DNA from: Siderastrea siderea
Taxonomy: Eukaryota; Cnidaria; Anthozoa; Scleractinia; Rhizangiidae
Direction: 5' to 3'
DNA: 64,000 nt
Assembly: GCA_964030785.1 (NCBI GenBank)
Contig: OZ034979.1
Coordinates: 41,981,484 to 42,045,483 of the forward strand
The notes below the pieces were generated by a model. The model was not told where the DNA came from. It saw nothing but the letters and a program-made list of their open reading frames with translations, and ran no database searches. Positions within the stretch are counted from its first letter, which is position 1. Each line of letters opens with the position of its first letter. A program made the position numbers and the translations under genes. Shown here one piece after another: positions 32,621 through 45,200 of the stretch.

Positions 32621-33839
32621 ATCCTTTTCTGACAAGAATTAACAATCATTATAACATTGGCTGCACGTGAGCGATTTATTGATAGTCTTATTTTGCACAT
32701 CACACAATCACAGTCACCCAAACAAGTCATTTTTAAGCCATTTAAGCGGCAAAATCGATATGAAGATTTTGTGAATGGTTATCTTAGTTCACAAATAAGG
32801 TGGTGTAAAAGGTTTGGGGATGGATGTTTCATTTTGGTCGTTTATTGATGCGAGAGTCAATGTTTACTTCATCCCAGTTAGAAAGGCCTTTGTGATGGGT
32901 CATCAAGAACAAAGAAAACTTTTTGACGGTCTGAGCTAAGGGGCCAGCTGGAAGCAGGTTGTGGGAATAACGGAAATTAGCTGTTTTAGTCACGCCAACG
33001 AGGACATAAATGTGGAACACTGGATCAAAATGGAAAAATATGACAAGTTAATTATGAATTAGGTTTCGCATTTTGTTGTTTGTGTACGTAGACATTTTTT
33101 TTATTCTTTTATTTTTAAAAGAATATCAATATCTTGTTTCTCGCTATAAGGGGAATTCCAGTTTAAAACTGATGATACATCAATGGGATATCTCTCAGTA
33201 TATAATTTCGTAATCACCAAACTATTCTACAGAAGAGAGAAAAAAGATAATGATCCTACAATCTATTGACATTGTGCGGAGAAGAGATGAATTAACAAGG
33301 GACCTAAGACTATCTCCGTTCAAGTCTTTTGCATAAGGCCAGCACTATTGGGGCCTCAGCTGTAAGCCAATGCTATTGTGACTTTAGGCCACTACTTTTG
33401 TTACCTTGGGCTAATATTTACCTGACTAATACTCTTGTGACCTTGTGATAATGAAACGATTGGTCCTGACAAGCCTATATCCTTTCAGACACCAGGAAAA
33501 ATTAAGCCACTTCAAGTGAAATCATTGACTTTTTAAACATACAAGCTAAATGTTCAGGAGGAAAGTCACAAATCGTGAGCGGTGAAAATTGTACGTTGTG
33601 TAAATTTCTAAAAATTTTGAAGTTTTTTATCGAAATATTATAGGGCCTTAGAGGCTTAAAAAATTTCATTTAAAATCACTAATTTAAGTACCCGCTTAAT
33701 TGAAATTTGTTGGCTGTCGTTAGAAATAGTAACTTTGTTACGGTCATGAAACTTGGAATCAGTTTCTTCTTCATCCATTCAACTCTTTCGATTTGAACAG
33801 GCCGATGTTTGTCCGTAGTTCTTACGCAACCTGTTCTCA

Positions 33840-34120
33840 CATATCACAATATAGCAGGTTGGTCTCGAGTACTCTCTCCTCCGTAGAGACCTCCAACAGT
33901 CGCGCCTTGACTGCACACTTGGGAAAAAACGCGCGGAGGCTGGGAAGAAAAAGATTAAAGCGCGCGAGGATCGCTGGGAAGGGAAAAGAGAGAAGCTTTT
34001 TCTCTCTTCCCATCGTTCCCCGCGCTCCCGTTTTCTTTCTTCAGCGCTCCCGGTCCCGTTTTTTTGCTTTCGATGGTGTTTACTAACAGGAGTCTCTGCG
34101 GAGTCTCAAGTACCAAAACT
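33840..34120. repeat. GC-richer repeat-like block
   Basis: Bounded by partly inverted segments, GGTCTCGAGTACTC..CCGTAGAGACC on the left and, reversed, GGTACTTGAGACTCCGCAGAG on the right. The interior is rich in CGCG and runs of GAAAAAG/CTTTTTC. It is possibly a MITE. The ends are unclear. Confidence 0.35.
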
Positions 34121-34318
34121 GTAACCGCTAAACAGTTGGACAGAATTTCAATGTCGTTTCATATTTCTTTTCTAATCATTTTTTTCTCTACAGCCGGATG
34201 AACTTCAGTTGTCATTTTTACCTGTAATACGCTGTCCTTTATAAAGAGGAAGCTGAAGGCGTTAAATGACCCGAAGCTCGTTCGTTACATGTTTTATAAA
34301 TGAGGCTCCTGTATAGAT

Positions 34319-37300
34319 TTATCTTGCGAAGAAGTTCTCATCGGGTGGTCTTGTCTCTTTATTTGGCATATAAATAGGTTGTAAATCAGTTGGTTTGTGA
34401 CTGCAATACGGTGAAGCAGGGCATCCCATATAAAGAACATGATTTCCTTTAACCCACATTCTCCATAAGCTTTTATGAAATCCGCGAGTGTCCAGGTCCC
34501 AAAGCCTAAAACATCGTGCCACATTTATCCACGTGGTATAGTCTTTAGGGTGGTCCATCCTGATGTAAAACAGGTAAATCTTGTTTTTTGTATCGGGAAC
34601 GAAGTCCTTGGGATTTGTGCACGGAGTCCTTGAATGATTGAGGAGTTCTGCTTGACTGCGAAGAGAGAGGAAAGGAGTATTGTTATTTATATGTGCATGA
34701 ATTCCTCGAATGGTTGAGAAGTTCTGGTTGACTGAGGACAGAGAGGAAATGTACTTCAATGATCTCACTTTGAGCGATCTTTGCCAGTCTCTTCCAGGTA
34801 ACATGTTCTCTTTCAAACCCAGTTTTCTGGGAGCAGGGCTACACCAGAGAAAGCATAACGCTTCAGTAAAGAGTCTGATTTTTAGTAGGTGTGACCCGTT
34901 TGGTAAGATTAAGTTGAATATGAAATAAGGATAAGGAGGAAGAAGCATTAAAGACATCTCACGTAAAACATCAATCAGACGAATAGCTGGCTGAGAAACA
35001 AGAATAATGTTACACAGTCATACTTTTCTTTCGCACTTAGCTGATATTGTGTGTTCATCACGAGAACATGATGTACAATCCCATGGTGTTTAATGAATTA
35101 ATGTGCCATTTCAAAATGTATTTAGCTTTGATGAACGGAAAACTCTCGTAGTGATGATGGAGAGATTTGCATTTATAAGAAAGCGCTAAAAAATAATGAA
35201 CCTCGTTTCCATGGTCCGTTGCCTTTCTCTATCGAGCAGGATTCCACTTTAAAACCATCAAGATAACTATAAGCTAGTGAATTTTATACCCAAGCACTGT
35301 AACAAAATGAAATTGAATATATAAAATGGCCCTAAAAGATTTTTTTCGTTCACAAAGGCACTAGGTGGAGCAGCTGGTGACGTCATTATTGCAAGTGTAT
35401 TCGGCTTGTAACGCGGAGGGGGGTTGGGGCTTTACCTTATAAGTCTTTCTATCTCCTGCTCATACTTTTCCTTGTACATGATATCAGAATTTATCTTAAC
35501 GCCGGGTTGAGTGTTAAACGCATGTCTTTTAAAATATGCCTCGTTCATGGCTGGGTTCATATTCAGGCCCTTGGCCCCAAAATGATAGGTGCGAGAGATG
35601 TCCGGTATTATGCACTCTCGGCCCTTTCTTTGCCCAGGCATTCTCATCCACATGTCCCAATCCCAGAAAACATCCGGAGCAGGCCACTTTGCCTCGAGTT
35701 CACCTTTGTATAGCTTTCGACTCAGCACCCTGGAATATGAATAAGATTTAAATAAACTACCCTTTCACGTCTTTCACAAACGAGAACACTGGACAAGCAC
35801 AATGAATCCTCGGTCATACAACCGAGAATGAAGAAATGGATCCCCGACGATAAAATGCCTTGGTGTTTAAACAAATTCTCCCAAAATATACCATACGAAA
35901 ACTACAGAGGCTAGTGAGGAGAATTTACGTGTTTATAATAGGGCTTAAAGGCAATCGTATTAATGAGGTTTTCGAAAAGCATGTTCCAGTAGTGTAATCA
36001 AAAGAAGCTTTAATCTATGACGATTTACACAATCAAATCACGACTTTAATCCGTTGGTTTATATAAATCTCACATGAGGTTTTTAGTAATTGGTTATTAA
36101 GTGGCTTACGCTTTTCATCTCTCCGTGGTTAGCATACGTACCATCCCAAGCCTGGCATTGTCTCTATCCTGTAAGTCATAGATGGATCACCGACTGTGTA
36201 GTCGTAACCCTGGGGCGGTAAAACAAGATGTTCGTTGTACTCAAAACTTTTGTCTTTGTAGATTGCTTGTGTGTTTCCACTATATTTTCTTATTTTTAGC
36301 CTTTGACTTGCGCATTTGCACCATCAAACGCATTTTTACAGGGGAGCAGGGATGGCGCAGTGATGAGAGCGCTCGCCTCCCACCAGTGTGGCCCGGGTTC
36401 GACTCCCGATCCCGGTGTCATATGTGTATTGAGTTTGTTGTTGGTTCTCGTCCTTGCTCCGAGAGGTTTTTCTCCGGAGAAGTCCGGCTTTCCCCTCTCC
36501 CCAAAAACCAACACTTCCAAATTTCGATTAGATCTAGGGCGCACGAAAACGTCTTAACGAGCTTCTGAGATCCTAAGTGTTTCGTGTGGAAACAAATTAC
36601 ATTTACATTTACAGTTTTTTCATCCTTTTCGCATTTTCTCTTGGTCCACGGTTGACAAAGGACAGAACCGGGCCAAAATGTCCTATCAGTCTGCTTTGTC
36701 AATAACACCTTTATACGGACTGCTCGGGGAGCAAATCGAGATTCCTATTCCTATCATACACTAGTGCAACCATATATTAAGCATACATTGGAGTTACAAA
36801 CCTGATCGTTCCAAGCTGATATACAGTAAACACTTTCATCGTTTTCCAACACTGGTAGAAGCTGTTTAAAGTAGCTGAGAATATCCACCGATATATCCAG
36901 ATCTTCCTCTAGGATCACCAAGTAGTTTGCATTAGGAAATTGATCAAACGCTTGCGTTATCGACCTCTTGTAGTGCTGGATAATATAAGTAACAGAGTTA
37001 TATTTTAGATTGTTATTTCAGGGTCGTAATACGACATATATGTTGTAGTTCAATTTTATCCTTGGTTCAATTTTTATTTCCTTTTGTTTTATATTCATTG
37101 TCATATATGTACATAAAAAGGACAAAGGAAAATAAAAACCAAACCAAGGATAAAATTGAACTTCATCATATACATGATTCTGTTTGCTGATCGAAAACAT
37201 CTCGGATGACAAAGACAATTCTCAGCCAGATTCCTAATACATTTCTTCGGTCCAATAGCTTGTGATCGCCCTTCCATCCTTCGTTACGACTTTGTCAAGT

Positions 37301-40300
37301 AGTCAAAACCCTGTCGTTTTGGCGTTCTTGACTAGCAGTAGTTTTTATTTTTATGTTCATTTTTTAGGATTTCGTCCAAAGACTCAATTTTTACAACCAC
37401 ATTACATTCCCCAATTTTTGACTCCCACTTTACTCATACCTGGCAGATCCTAGAATTCTTTGTACTAACACCTTCATGCTGTTCAACCTTCAGACCTAGC
37501 AGTCGGGCAACTAAGGCGGGCTCATCAAAGAAGCCGTCAATAAACACCGTTACCATGGAGGGAATCAGTCCCTGAACTCCCCGCAGCGTCTTGAGCATTC
37601 TAAACAAGTACTGGGGACGATTACCGGCCATAACAAGAACCGGAAGTTCAACACGACTGCCGTCTTCCAGAGTTGGGGGATCAAAATTGATCGAATCTGG
37701 ATCTTTGCCTGGAAGAAAAGTAAGATATAAGGGTATTATGGACGAGATACTGTAAGCAACAATCATGTCTTGAGGTTGAAAAAAGATTCAACGAAGTGGT
37801 TCCAGCTTTTGAGTTTGTCGATCATTAAAATCCGAAAGTTTGAGAGTTAAATAAAAGTTACTTGGCAGGGCTTTCCTGTCGTAATGTTTACTGTGTTGCA
37901 CAAGATGGTTCCGAGAGAGATGGAATGTTCAGTTTGTCACGAGCGTGGGACAAAGAAAAAATCTGAGTCCCCGACGGGAATCGAGCCCATGACCTCCCGT
38001 ACACCGGTCGGGTGCTCTAACCCACTGATCATGAGCTACTGGGAGACTCGTGGTGGCAACCTCGTTCCCAGGACCTATTCCCTTTTTTTAATTTGGAGAG
38101 GCGGGAAAAAAGGAAAAAGTCCTGGGAACGAGGTTGTCGTGGGAACTAGGTCATGTTACTACCTTTCGAGTCTGTGGGTAAAATCCTGAAGTGTCAGCAC
38201 TCAAATGAAAGCTGCTGAATAGGGCGTTACTCTGGTGCTGTTTATTATGCTGTACAAAGTGGTTCAGTTAATCTTGGAAATACTGATGTCTTACCGCTTT
38301 CAGCCTCAGTTTCATGTGATAATGTTTACTAGGTTGTACCTGGTGAATCTAACTGTTCGGCAAAATACTATAACCTGACCATTCAACTGAAGGCCATATT
38401 TATTCTACAAAGTGAAGTGGTCTACTCACAGCGACACACCCCTTCATATCCTTCGTATTTTTCACAGAAGTCTCTCCTCCTCCTGTTACGTTCATTGTCC
38501 TCCCAGTTACATTCATCTTGCATGCCCGATTCTCGTCTTACCGACGTTCGGACCAAAACTTCATTTCCCCAGCTGTTGAAATCAGGCGATTTCTGATAGC
38601 TCTCTGCGAATGCCTTCTTTTGAATGTTATTTCGCTGAAAAATAAACGCCCACATGTCTCGCCATCCCAGATGATTGATGTAACTGCTTCCTAACTTGTC
38701 AGCAATGTAGCTTCGAGCATCACTTTCTAAACTCATGGTTCCTTCATCCTGTGATTAAAAACGTTAAGATACAACATCGAAAAAATTGGAATTTAGTTAC
38801 ACATAAAAAGACTGAATTAAAAGTTACTTTTCGCTCACTGTAGAGCAACGGTAACAATGCAAAAACCCAATGGGACAACCAGAACTCGCGTGAGCCCGTC
38901 ATGTCTAGTTTTGGTTTAAGAGAAAATGAGACGATTTTTTTCTAAGTAATCACAGAACGTTGAAAAAGGAAAATTAAAGCCAAGGCAAATAGCTTTCAAA
39001 AGTTAAATGACAACTCTGATTTAATAAGCACTAATACGGAAACTAGAGTATGCGCAGAACTAAATCAATCAGTCAAATACCGATCTAAAAACAAATGCAT
39101 TAAATGATTCTGTTATTAATATATAGCATCTCCGGAGTATTTAAGTATAAGATACATAACCTTTATAGCCAAGCATACTAGTCTTCCTTCTTTTAGAGTC
39201 TCTACAAATTTGATAATTTCTTGTCCCTCTTCTTTAGCAGAGTATGTATCAAACGCTCGTACTGCCATGACTGCACCGGTTCTCTGGTTTAAAACGAACG
39301 CTATTATTCCGCGCATGGCCTCCTTGGTGATCTCTGAAACCTGCAAACGAGAAAAGAATCAGGCAATTCAGTGGGTTCGCCTGGGTCAGGTTGGGTTATT
39401 TTTAGACGAACCCAAGTCTTCCGAATACGCGATAGGACCCGAAGGCTTCCGATGATTTCCAAAGATGACTCGAATGCTTCCGAAGTTAAACGAAGATCAC
39501 CCAAGTTTTCCAAGGATAACTGGCGAGCTGGTTCGAATTTTAAGTTGCAGGAAAGGTTAATCTAAAAGTAACCTAACTTGTGAACATGCCTTTGGACGAA
39601 TGAGAGTTGGACGCTCCGTGTAATGGGCTCCTGGGTTGAAAACTCGTGAGATGTCAAGACTGGAAGCCATCTTATTTAAGTCGAGTGAATTGTGTGTCCA
39701 CATGAGTGGTCAACTAATGGTGTTGTTATTTGCTGTGAACCACTTGGCTCTGAAGATAAAAATTTTGCCCCTACCGCATCACGTGTGTACGACGATTCTC
39801 AAAAATAAGGAGACGTCCTTGACCGCAGTCTTTATACTGTGTCATTATATGATTTTAGTCTTTTAGATACTCACCATTTTACCATCAACGAGAACCGAAG
39901 CTTTTTCTTTGCTGGAGCGAACTTGTATGTCCATATGATGATCTGCAATATCATATAAGTTACTGGTTATTTATTTCACGCGCAGATCGCTCATTTGATC
40001 ATGAAGAAACAACATGTTCGTCAAACGCCACAGAAACTGATTTACAGCCGGGCTCAATCACTTTGTAAAACCAAGTCTATACAGAGCATTTAAATCAGCT
40101 GTAATGCCTCCGTATCAACAAACAAATCATCTTTCAGTTGATCTTCTGAAAGTGTCCATGAATTTAAAAGAAAACGTTAAGACATCAAGGCAATTTATAA
40201 CTCCCTTTATTTTCATGACTGGGAAGTTTGATCGTGATTCATAAGAAAGTTACGGTCATGAAGGGACTATTTGACAACGTGGCTCTGTATTTAAATGATT

Positions 40301-40512
40301 AAATTTTACTCACCTTCAACTAGAGGCAGGTTAGCTGGTGAAGTTTCGTTCAAAGGCATAAAAATTCTTGTTTCTTCTTTCTTTGCCATCCGTGATTCCA
40401 CAGTTTTTTCAGCAACGTTTATTTTCCAGTTTTCAACTATGAATAAGACATTTGCTACCGACATGACAAGAACCACAGCGGCTAAGAATATTCTTATAAA
40501 TTTAACTGCCAT
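34319..40512 (-). CDS. POMGNT1: POMGNT1-like glycosyltransferase, copy C
   Basis: Complete nine-exon model: 40314-40512, 39875-39942, 39161-39340, 38430-38748, 37440-37708, 36802-36975, 36142-36209, 35436-35729, 34319-34655. This totals 1908 nt, or 635 residues plus stop, with consistent phases. The start is ATG 40512. A longer frame upstream begins only at GTG. It has an N-terminal anchor at residues about 5-25 and an ILEI/FAM3-like stem at about 70-180. The GT13 domain has [19 protein letters not shown], metal site EEDLD with D370-L-D372, [10 protein letters not shown] and [14 protein letters not shown]. The predicted reaction is the same as for copies A and B. The exon 3 donor is GTTATG, weaker than in the other copies. 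The C-terminal exon is longer (ends NFFAR). It is divergently arranged with the M8 peptidase gene. Confidence 0.9.
36345..36618 (+). mobile_element. tRNA-derived SINE
   Basis: The tRNA-like head has box A GGATGGCGCAGTGATGAGAG and box B GGGTTCGACTCCC, followed by a body with TTTTTCTCCGGAGAAGTCCG and CCCAAAAACCAACACTTCC. The end is a short ACATTT tandem tail near 36600-36612. It is transcribed opposite to copy C, in intron 6. A pol III promoter is predicted from the boxes. Confidence 0.8.
37946..38046 (-). mobile_element. tRNA-derived SINE head
   Basis: The minus strand shows a tRNA-like structure: GTCTCCCAGTAGCTCA, then GTGGGTTAGAGCACCCGACC, and box B GGGCTCGATTCCCGTC with GGGGACTCAGA. Box A carries a small duplication (ATGATC insertion). 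It is the same family as 25480-25585. Confidence 0.7.
38057..38136. repeat. Hairpin MITE fragment
   Basis: Inverted arms CAACCTCGTTCCCAGGAC and GTCCTGGGAACGAGGTTG enclose an A/T-rich loop with GGAGAGGCGGG. It is adjacent to a SINE head and in intron 4 of copy C. Confidence 0.7.
38150..38270 (+). repeat. Dispersed repeat fragment
   Basis: Contains AAATCCTGAAGTGTCAGCAC, TCAAATGAAAGCTGCTGAAT and TTATGCTGTACAAAGTGGTT. It matches, with changes, the copy at 5735-5875. Confidence 0.45.
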
Positions 40513-42292
40513 CTCTTTACATCTAGCAAGCGTCACTGAAGATTACGGCTCGCACTCATAAGCCGAAATTCAGGCGAAAAAATGAATTCTCTCATGGCTC
40601 GGATCGATGACCATATGTGGCTGATCGGATAACTGTTGTGCAAACCGATCAATTTTCCACTGGCTATTAAATATTATTGAGTATTTGAAGCGGCAAACTT
40701 TGTATAACGTGGAGTGAAAAAGATGTCGTTTACCTGCAATGACATATAAAGGACAACAGAACAATAGCATTTTTCCATCGCACTCATTTCATTTGCAGTA
40801 TCCTTAGAGACAGTTTGCCTGTTCACTTAAATTGTGCTTTACTTATAATGATATTCAAATATTGCAAAAGCTTTCAGTGATATGGATTCAAGGTCAATTT
40901 ATTTTATTCTGACCAGTTCCTCGATTTGCAAAGGGATTTTAAACGATTTTCAACGATTTGTAACAAGTACACTTGTAATTGTTTGTGTTCGTTTTGGTTT
41001 TCTTTGTGTATATATTATATCGCTTTATGCAATCGATAATTGTCTAGCAACGAAAAACGTGGCACGAGGTCGATTTCAAAGCTAGCGGTCAGCGTTCATT
41101 AGGTATCTACTACCGTATTAGAGCTACTAGAGTTTCTACTACAATGACTGCAGTCAGTCTTACAGTCATTACAACTGACTTACCACTAAACAACGCACAA
41201 CTCTATAGCCGGGCGCGGTATATGGGACTTAATATGTCCCCATACACGAAGTGCCTAACCTATTCAAACTTACTCGTCATCTCCTTTCCACTTCCTTTCC
41301 AGAGCTGGTCCATTCTCACATTGGCCTTTGTGGAAAAACTTTCGAAAAATACCAGCATTACCAAACTTAGTTTTTTTTAGCACTTTACAGCCGGAATTTC
41401 CAGGGGAGCTAACCGTTCGGAACATAACGTAAGACTTTTCAGACCCAGTTGTCACATGTGCGCTATTGTAATTATTTATCTGTTTATTCTCGCACGGTTG
41501 ACTTTCCAAATGAAAAGCTTATCAAACAAACAAAAAGGCGCCTGATCACAGGATTAATAAAAAAAAATACGCTCATTTACATGTCTGCTTCAGCCCACGA
41601 TGGTGATGGGCTCCTGATGTCTGAGCACAGGTTTACCATCCTCTGTTTGTGTGGTGGGCTGTGCATTTATAATGACTGTGTCGGTTTATCAAATTAGCAA
41701 AACTAAAGCCGAAATTTAGGACTTTTAAAACTGGGAAAAATGAAATAATAACTCACAAAATTGCTGCCGTGGCGTTTTGATTTGTGTTTCTGTGTATATT
41801 TTGGCGATTTAAGGCTCGCGAAAGCGATGTTTTCAAAATAACGGTCGGACTCGCTCAAAAGTAGAGAAAGAGAACAAATTAAAAGTAAAGCTATTTTGTA
41901 TAGCTACCTATACAGTGAGAGCTGTTCAGTAGAATCCTTGAGAAAATGACAACAGAGGCGGACTTTTGTGAGAGTAAAAGAGTGGGATCGAAAGAGAGTG
42001 AATATGTGAAATAATCATATATGTGAACTGCGGATGAAATAAGAAATGGTGATGACCCTTTATTGGAGTGGAATCTCTTGTCATAGAAGATTGAGATTGC
42101 AGCATTGCAGACCATAGTCATCAGGAGAAAAGGAAAAAAAGGGAAATCGCTACTGTATCCCACAAAAAGCGCTCATTAGTGCGAGAATCGGGGTGAGAGA
42201 GTTTTCCCTCACCCCTCACCCCACGTTTCGGTTTCGTGCTTCCGCCAAATGAGATTCCAATCCCTTCGATTCCGCGAACAACGAACGACAAC
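40513..42292. other. Divergent upstream region, copy C / M8 peptidase
   Basis: About 1.8 kb between two divergent start codons, so it should hold both promoters. No repeat with defined ends, TATA-type element or further exon could be assigned with confidence. Confidence 0.5.
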
Positions 42293-45200
42293 ATGGCGAC
42301 TTATGGTGTGCTCTTTCAAGCTACAATACTGTTAAGTTTGGCCGCCTTAAGCTCTTTAACTAACGGTTACATCCATGAACACGATGAAACGATCCGCCAT
42401 GTTCCATTGGAGCCATTTCATATCATTAGAAGACGCAGTTTAGGCCAGCCATTGCAAATTTCACTGGATTTCCTCGACATTATCAAGCTAGAAGATCCGA
42501 ACACTGTAAAAGATATTTTAGAAGAGGCACGTGATTACTTCAGTAAGACTTTAAACGTTCGCAAGACTGTATCAAAGATCCTTCTTCAGCGGAGATGTAT
42601 AAATAAGACATTTATATTGAAAAATGTTGAGGGGACAGGTCCAGGAAATGTTCGATTCTGTCAGAAGGCTTGCAATATTACAAGACTGCTTTGTGGTCCA
42701 GTTGAGATACCGGAACACGATTTAGATCAGTGTCGAGTGTGCGACGAAAATGGTGACTGCCGTAACGACACAAGCCCGGGATTTACTGCGGGTGAAGGGC
42801 ATAACAACACGGATTTTGTACTTTACGTTACAGCAGTTTCAAACGGAAATTGCAACAATAGTAAAACTCTAGCTTATGCTGCAGCTTGCCAGCAAGAAAG
42901 CTCGTTAGATCGGCCAGTTGCTGGGTTTATCAACATCTGTCCAGAAAAAGTCACTGCAAGTGAACTGAGAACTAGCTACAACGAGGTGCTTGCTACGATA
43001 AAACATGAAATGTTTCACGCTCTGGGATTTTCACCTTCTCTTTATGCGTTCTTTCGGAGTAAAAGCGGTGCTCCCCTTACTCCCCGGCTCAAGAATGGAC
43101 TGCCCAGTTATAACAGTATCCTTAAACATTACCAGTGGAGTGAACAGGTAAGATCCTGTAGTTAAGTGTGGGGAGGGGTTGGGGGAGAGGGTGGGAAGGG
43201 AGCCTGGTATGAAAGCGAGCACTAAGCATGAGAAGAGAATGTGGGAACTGACACGTGACAGACAGAGGGAGAAATAACCAAAAATTTTAGAATCTTTTGG
43301 CTCAGATATGCCTAACCATACAAATTATCTCTGGCATTATCAAAATATGCTAAGAAAAGTTTTTATATTAAAACATGTCGAATTTCGTGACAACCAAACT
43401 TTGCAAAACCTTGGGGAAAGTGGCTGGCATGGATTTTTAGTTTTTGTCAAGCCATGCAGCATACATGTGAAAAGAGCTTTACAATTTTTCTTCATCTAGA
43501 CCTCACACTTGGGGCTCAGTGCAATGAGAACCTTGTAGCTCTAGGGAGAGCCTGTGAGCAGGCTCACTTAGTGAGTTTGGTATTCTTGTGAGTATCCTGC
43601 TGGCAGAGCCCCGATTTGCGAGCTGGTGAGTGAATGAAGTGATCCGGCAAGAAGAATGGGGTGAGGAAAAGTGAGCCTACTTGAAAGCCATTGAAGTTTG
43701 AGTTCTCTGTATTCGTCTACGAACACAGCATTCTGATTGGTTTAAAATGACATGACTACAGACTAATTGTCAGGACAAAAACCAATCAAGGTATTATTAT
43801 TGTTTGTTGCCTTTCTCTCAGTTTTTGACCGATTCAATATGAACTCGGCTTGTTGCGTCTGGCTAGCGATTGCAGTTTTATGCCCTTTTTTGAAACATCA
43901 GCTACATTACTTTGTTTCGGTTTCAGTGCGTGATAGATTTCACAGCCTCTCTTCTTATCATTTCCGTAATGATAGGATCTGTATTGTATCATTTGACCAT
44001 TGCAATTTTTGGTGCACTGGGTTCGGCTATTTGTTGTTGTGGCAAGGTCGTATAATTTATTACTTGTTACAGATGTTTGTAACGCATAATGTAAGGCTGA
44101 AGTTTGCTTCAGTCACTACTCTGTAATTGTGAGTTTCATGTCCCTGGAGCTTGATAGTTTCAGTTTTTTATGCATTCACTCACATTGATGCCAAACCATC
44201 ACCACAGATGCCTTCACCATTTGATTGCTCCAGATCGTATGAACAGATTTCTCGGTTCTATAATACTGAGCTCGAAAAGAATCCTTTCAAACACAGCAAC
44301 AATCATCCGTTGTGTTTATAATTTTCTTTGGCAGTATTCCGGCACATCCATAAAGAAGTTAGCCTGCGAACGCAGCCGTATTTATGGCTGTCATTTCTCT
44401 CTGCTGAAAACAACACGTTATTTTCGGCGGAGAGAAACAACAGCCAGAAGTATGTCTGCATTCGTAGGCTATTATGAAGTCCTCCCTAGTAAGAAAATGT
44501 GCTGCTGTGTTTGTTTACAGATAGCTTCACTTGTACATGGGTAGTGATGTACAATGGCTTTCAAGCTGGTTCACTTTTCCTTGCCCCATTTCGTCCTTCT
44601 TTGAATGCTCCCTGGCTCGCAAATCACGTCTCCTCCTCCAAGATACTTGTGCAAATAACTCACTGAGTGAGCCTTCTTGCAGGCTTCTCTAGTGATGTAG
44701 TATCTCACTAGTACAGGTGTCAGATTTTCCTGATTAAATGCCAGGTCCTGAGTAAATGCTTGATTCAAATAAATGCTAGGTCTAGTTTTAATTAAATGCC
44801 CCCAGTGTTTAATCAAGTTACCAGCATCTATTTGGAGTCCATTGTTCATTTAAATCTGAGCTCATCTGACTGACTCATTCTGATTTACAATAGGCCTATT
44901 GACTTTTGTTCCTGAATTGTCATGCTAGTGGCATACTGTAGACTTGCTCTTGTTAATCCTTTAAGCCCTGATATAAAAATGCATATTCTCCTTACTGTGC
45001 TCCATACATTTCTTATGGAACTAGTAAGGAGAATTTGTCTAAATATCAAGACATCTTGTCCTTGGTGATCACTTTCTTTATTCTTATCACTTGATTGTTT
45101 GAACAAAAATTGATATTGTAAAGAGAAATTTCATTTTCATCACTGTTAGGGCTTAAAGGGTTAAGATTGTTTGGTTTTGAGGTTGACTCCTAATTACAAT

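Larger units (their letters stand above)
32052..34318. other. Intergenic between copies B and C
   Basis: About 2.3 kb between the copy B start and the copy C stop, both on the minus strand. It must hold the copy B promoter and copy C 3' flank. It contains the 34-bp triplicate at 32519-32620 and a GC-richer repeat-like block at about 33840-34120. No further exon was supported. Confidence 0.6.

Noticed and set aside
40513..40536. Eight-residue N-terminal extension of copy C
   Set aside because: It starts at GTG. The first ATG is at 40512 and aligns with the copy B start.
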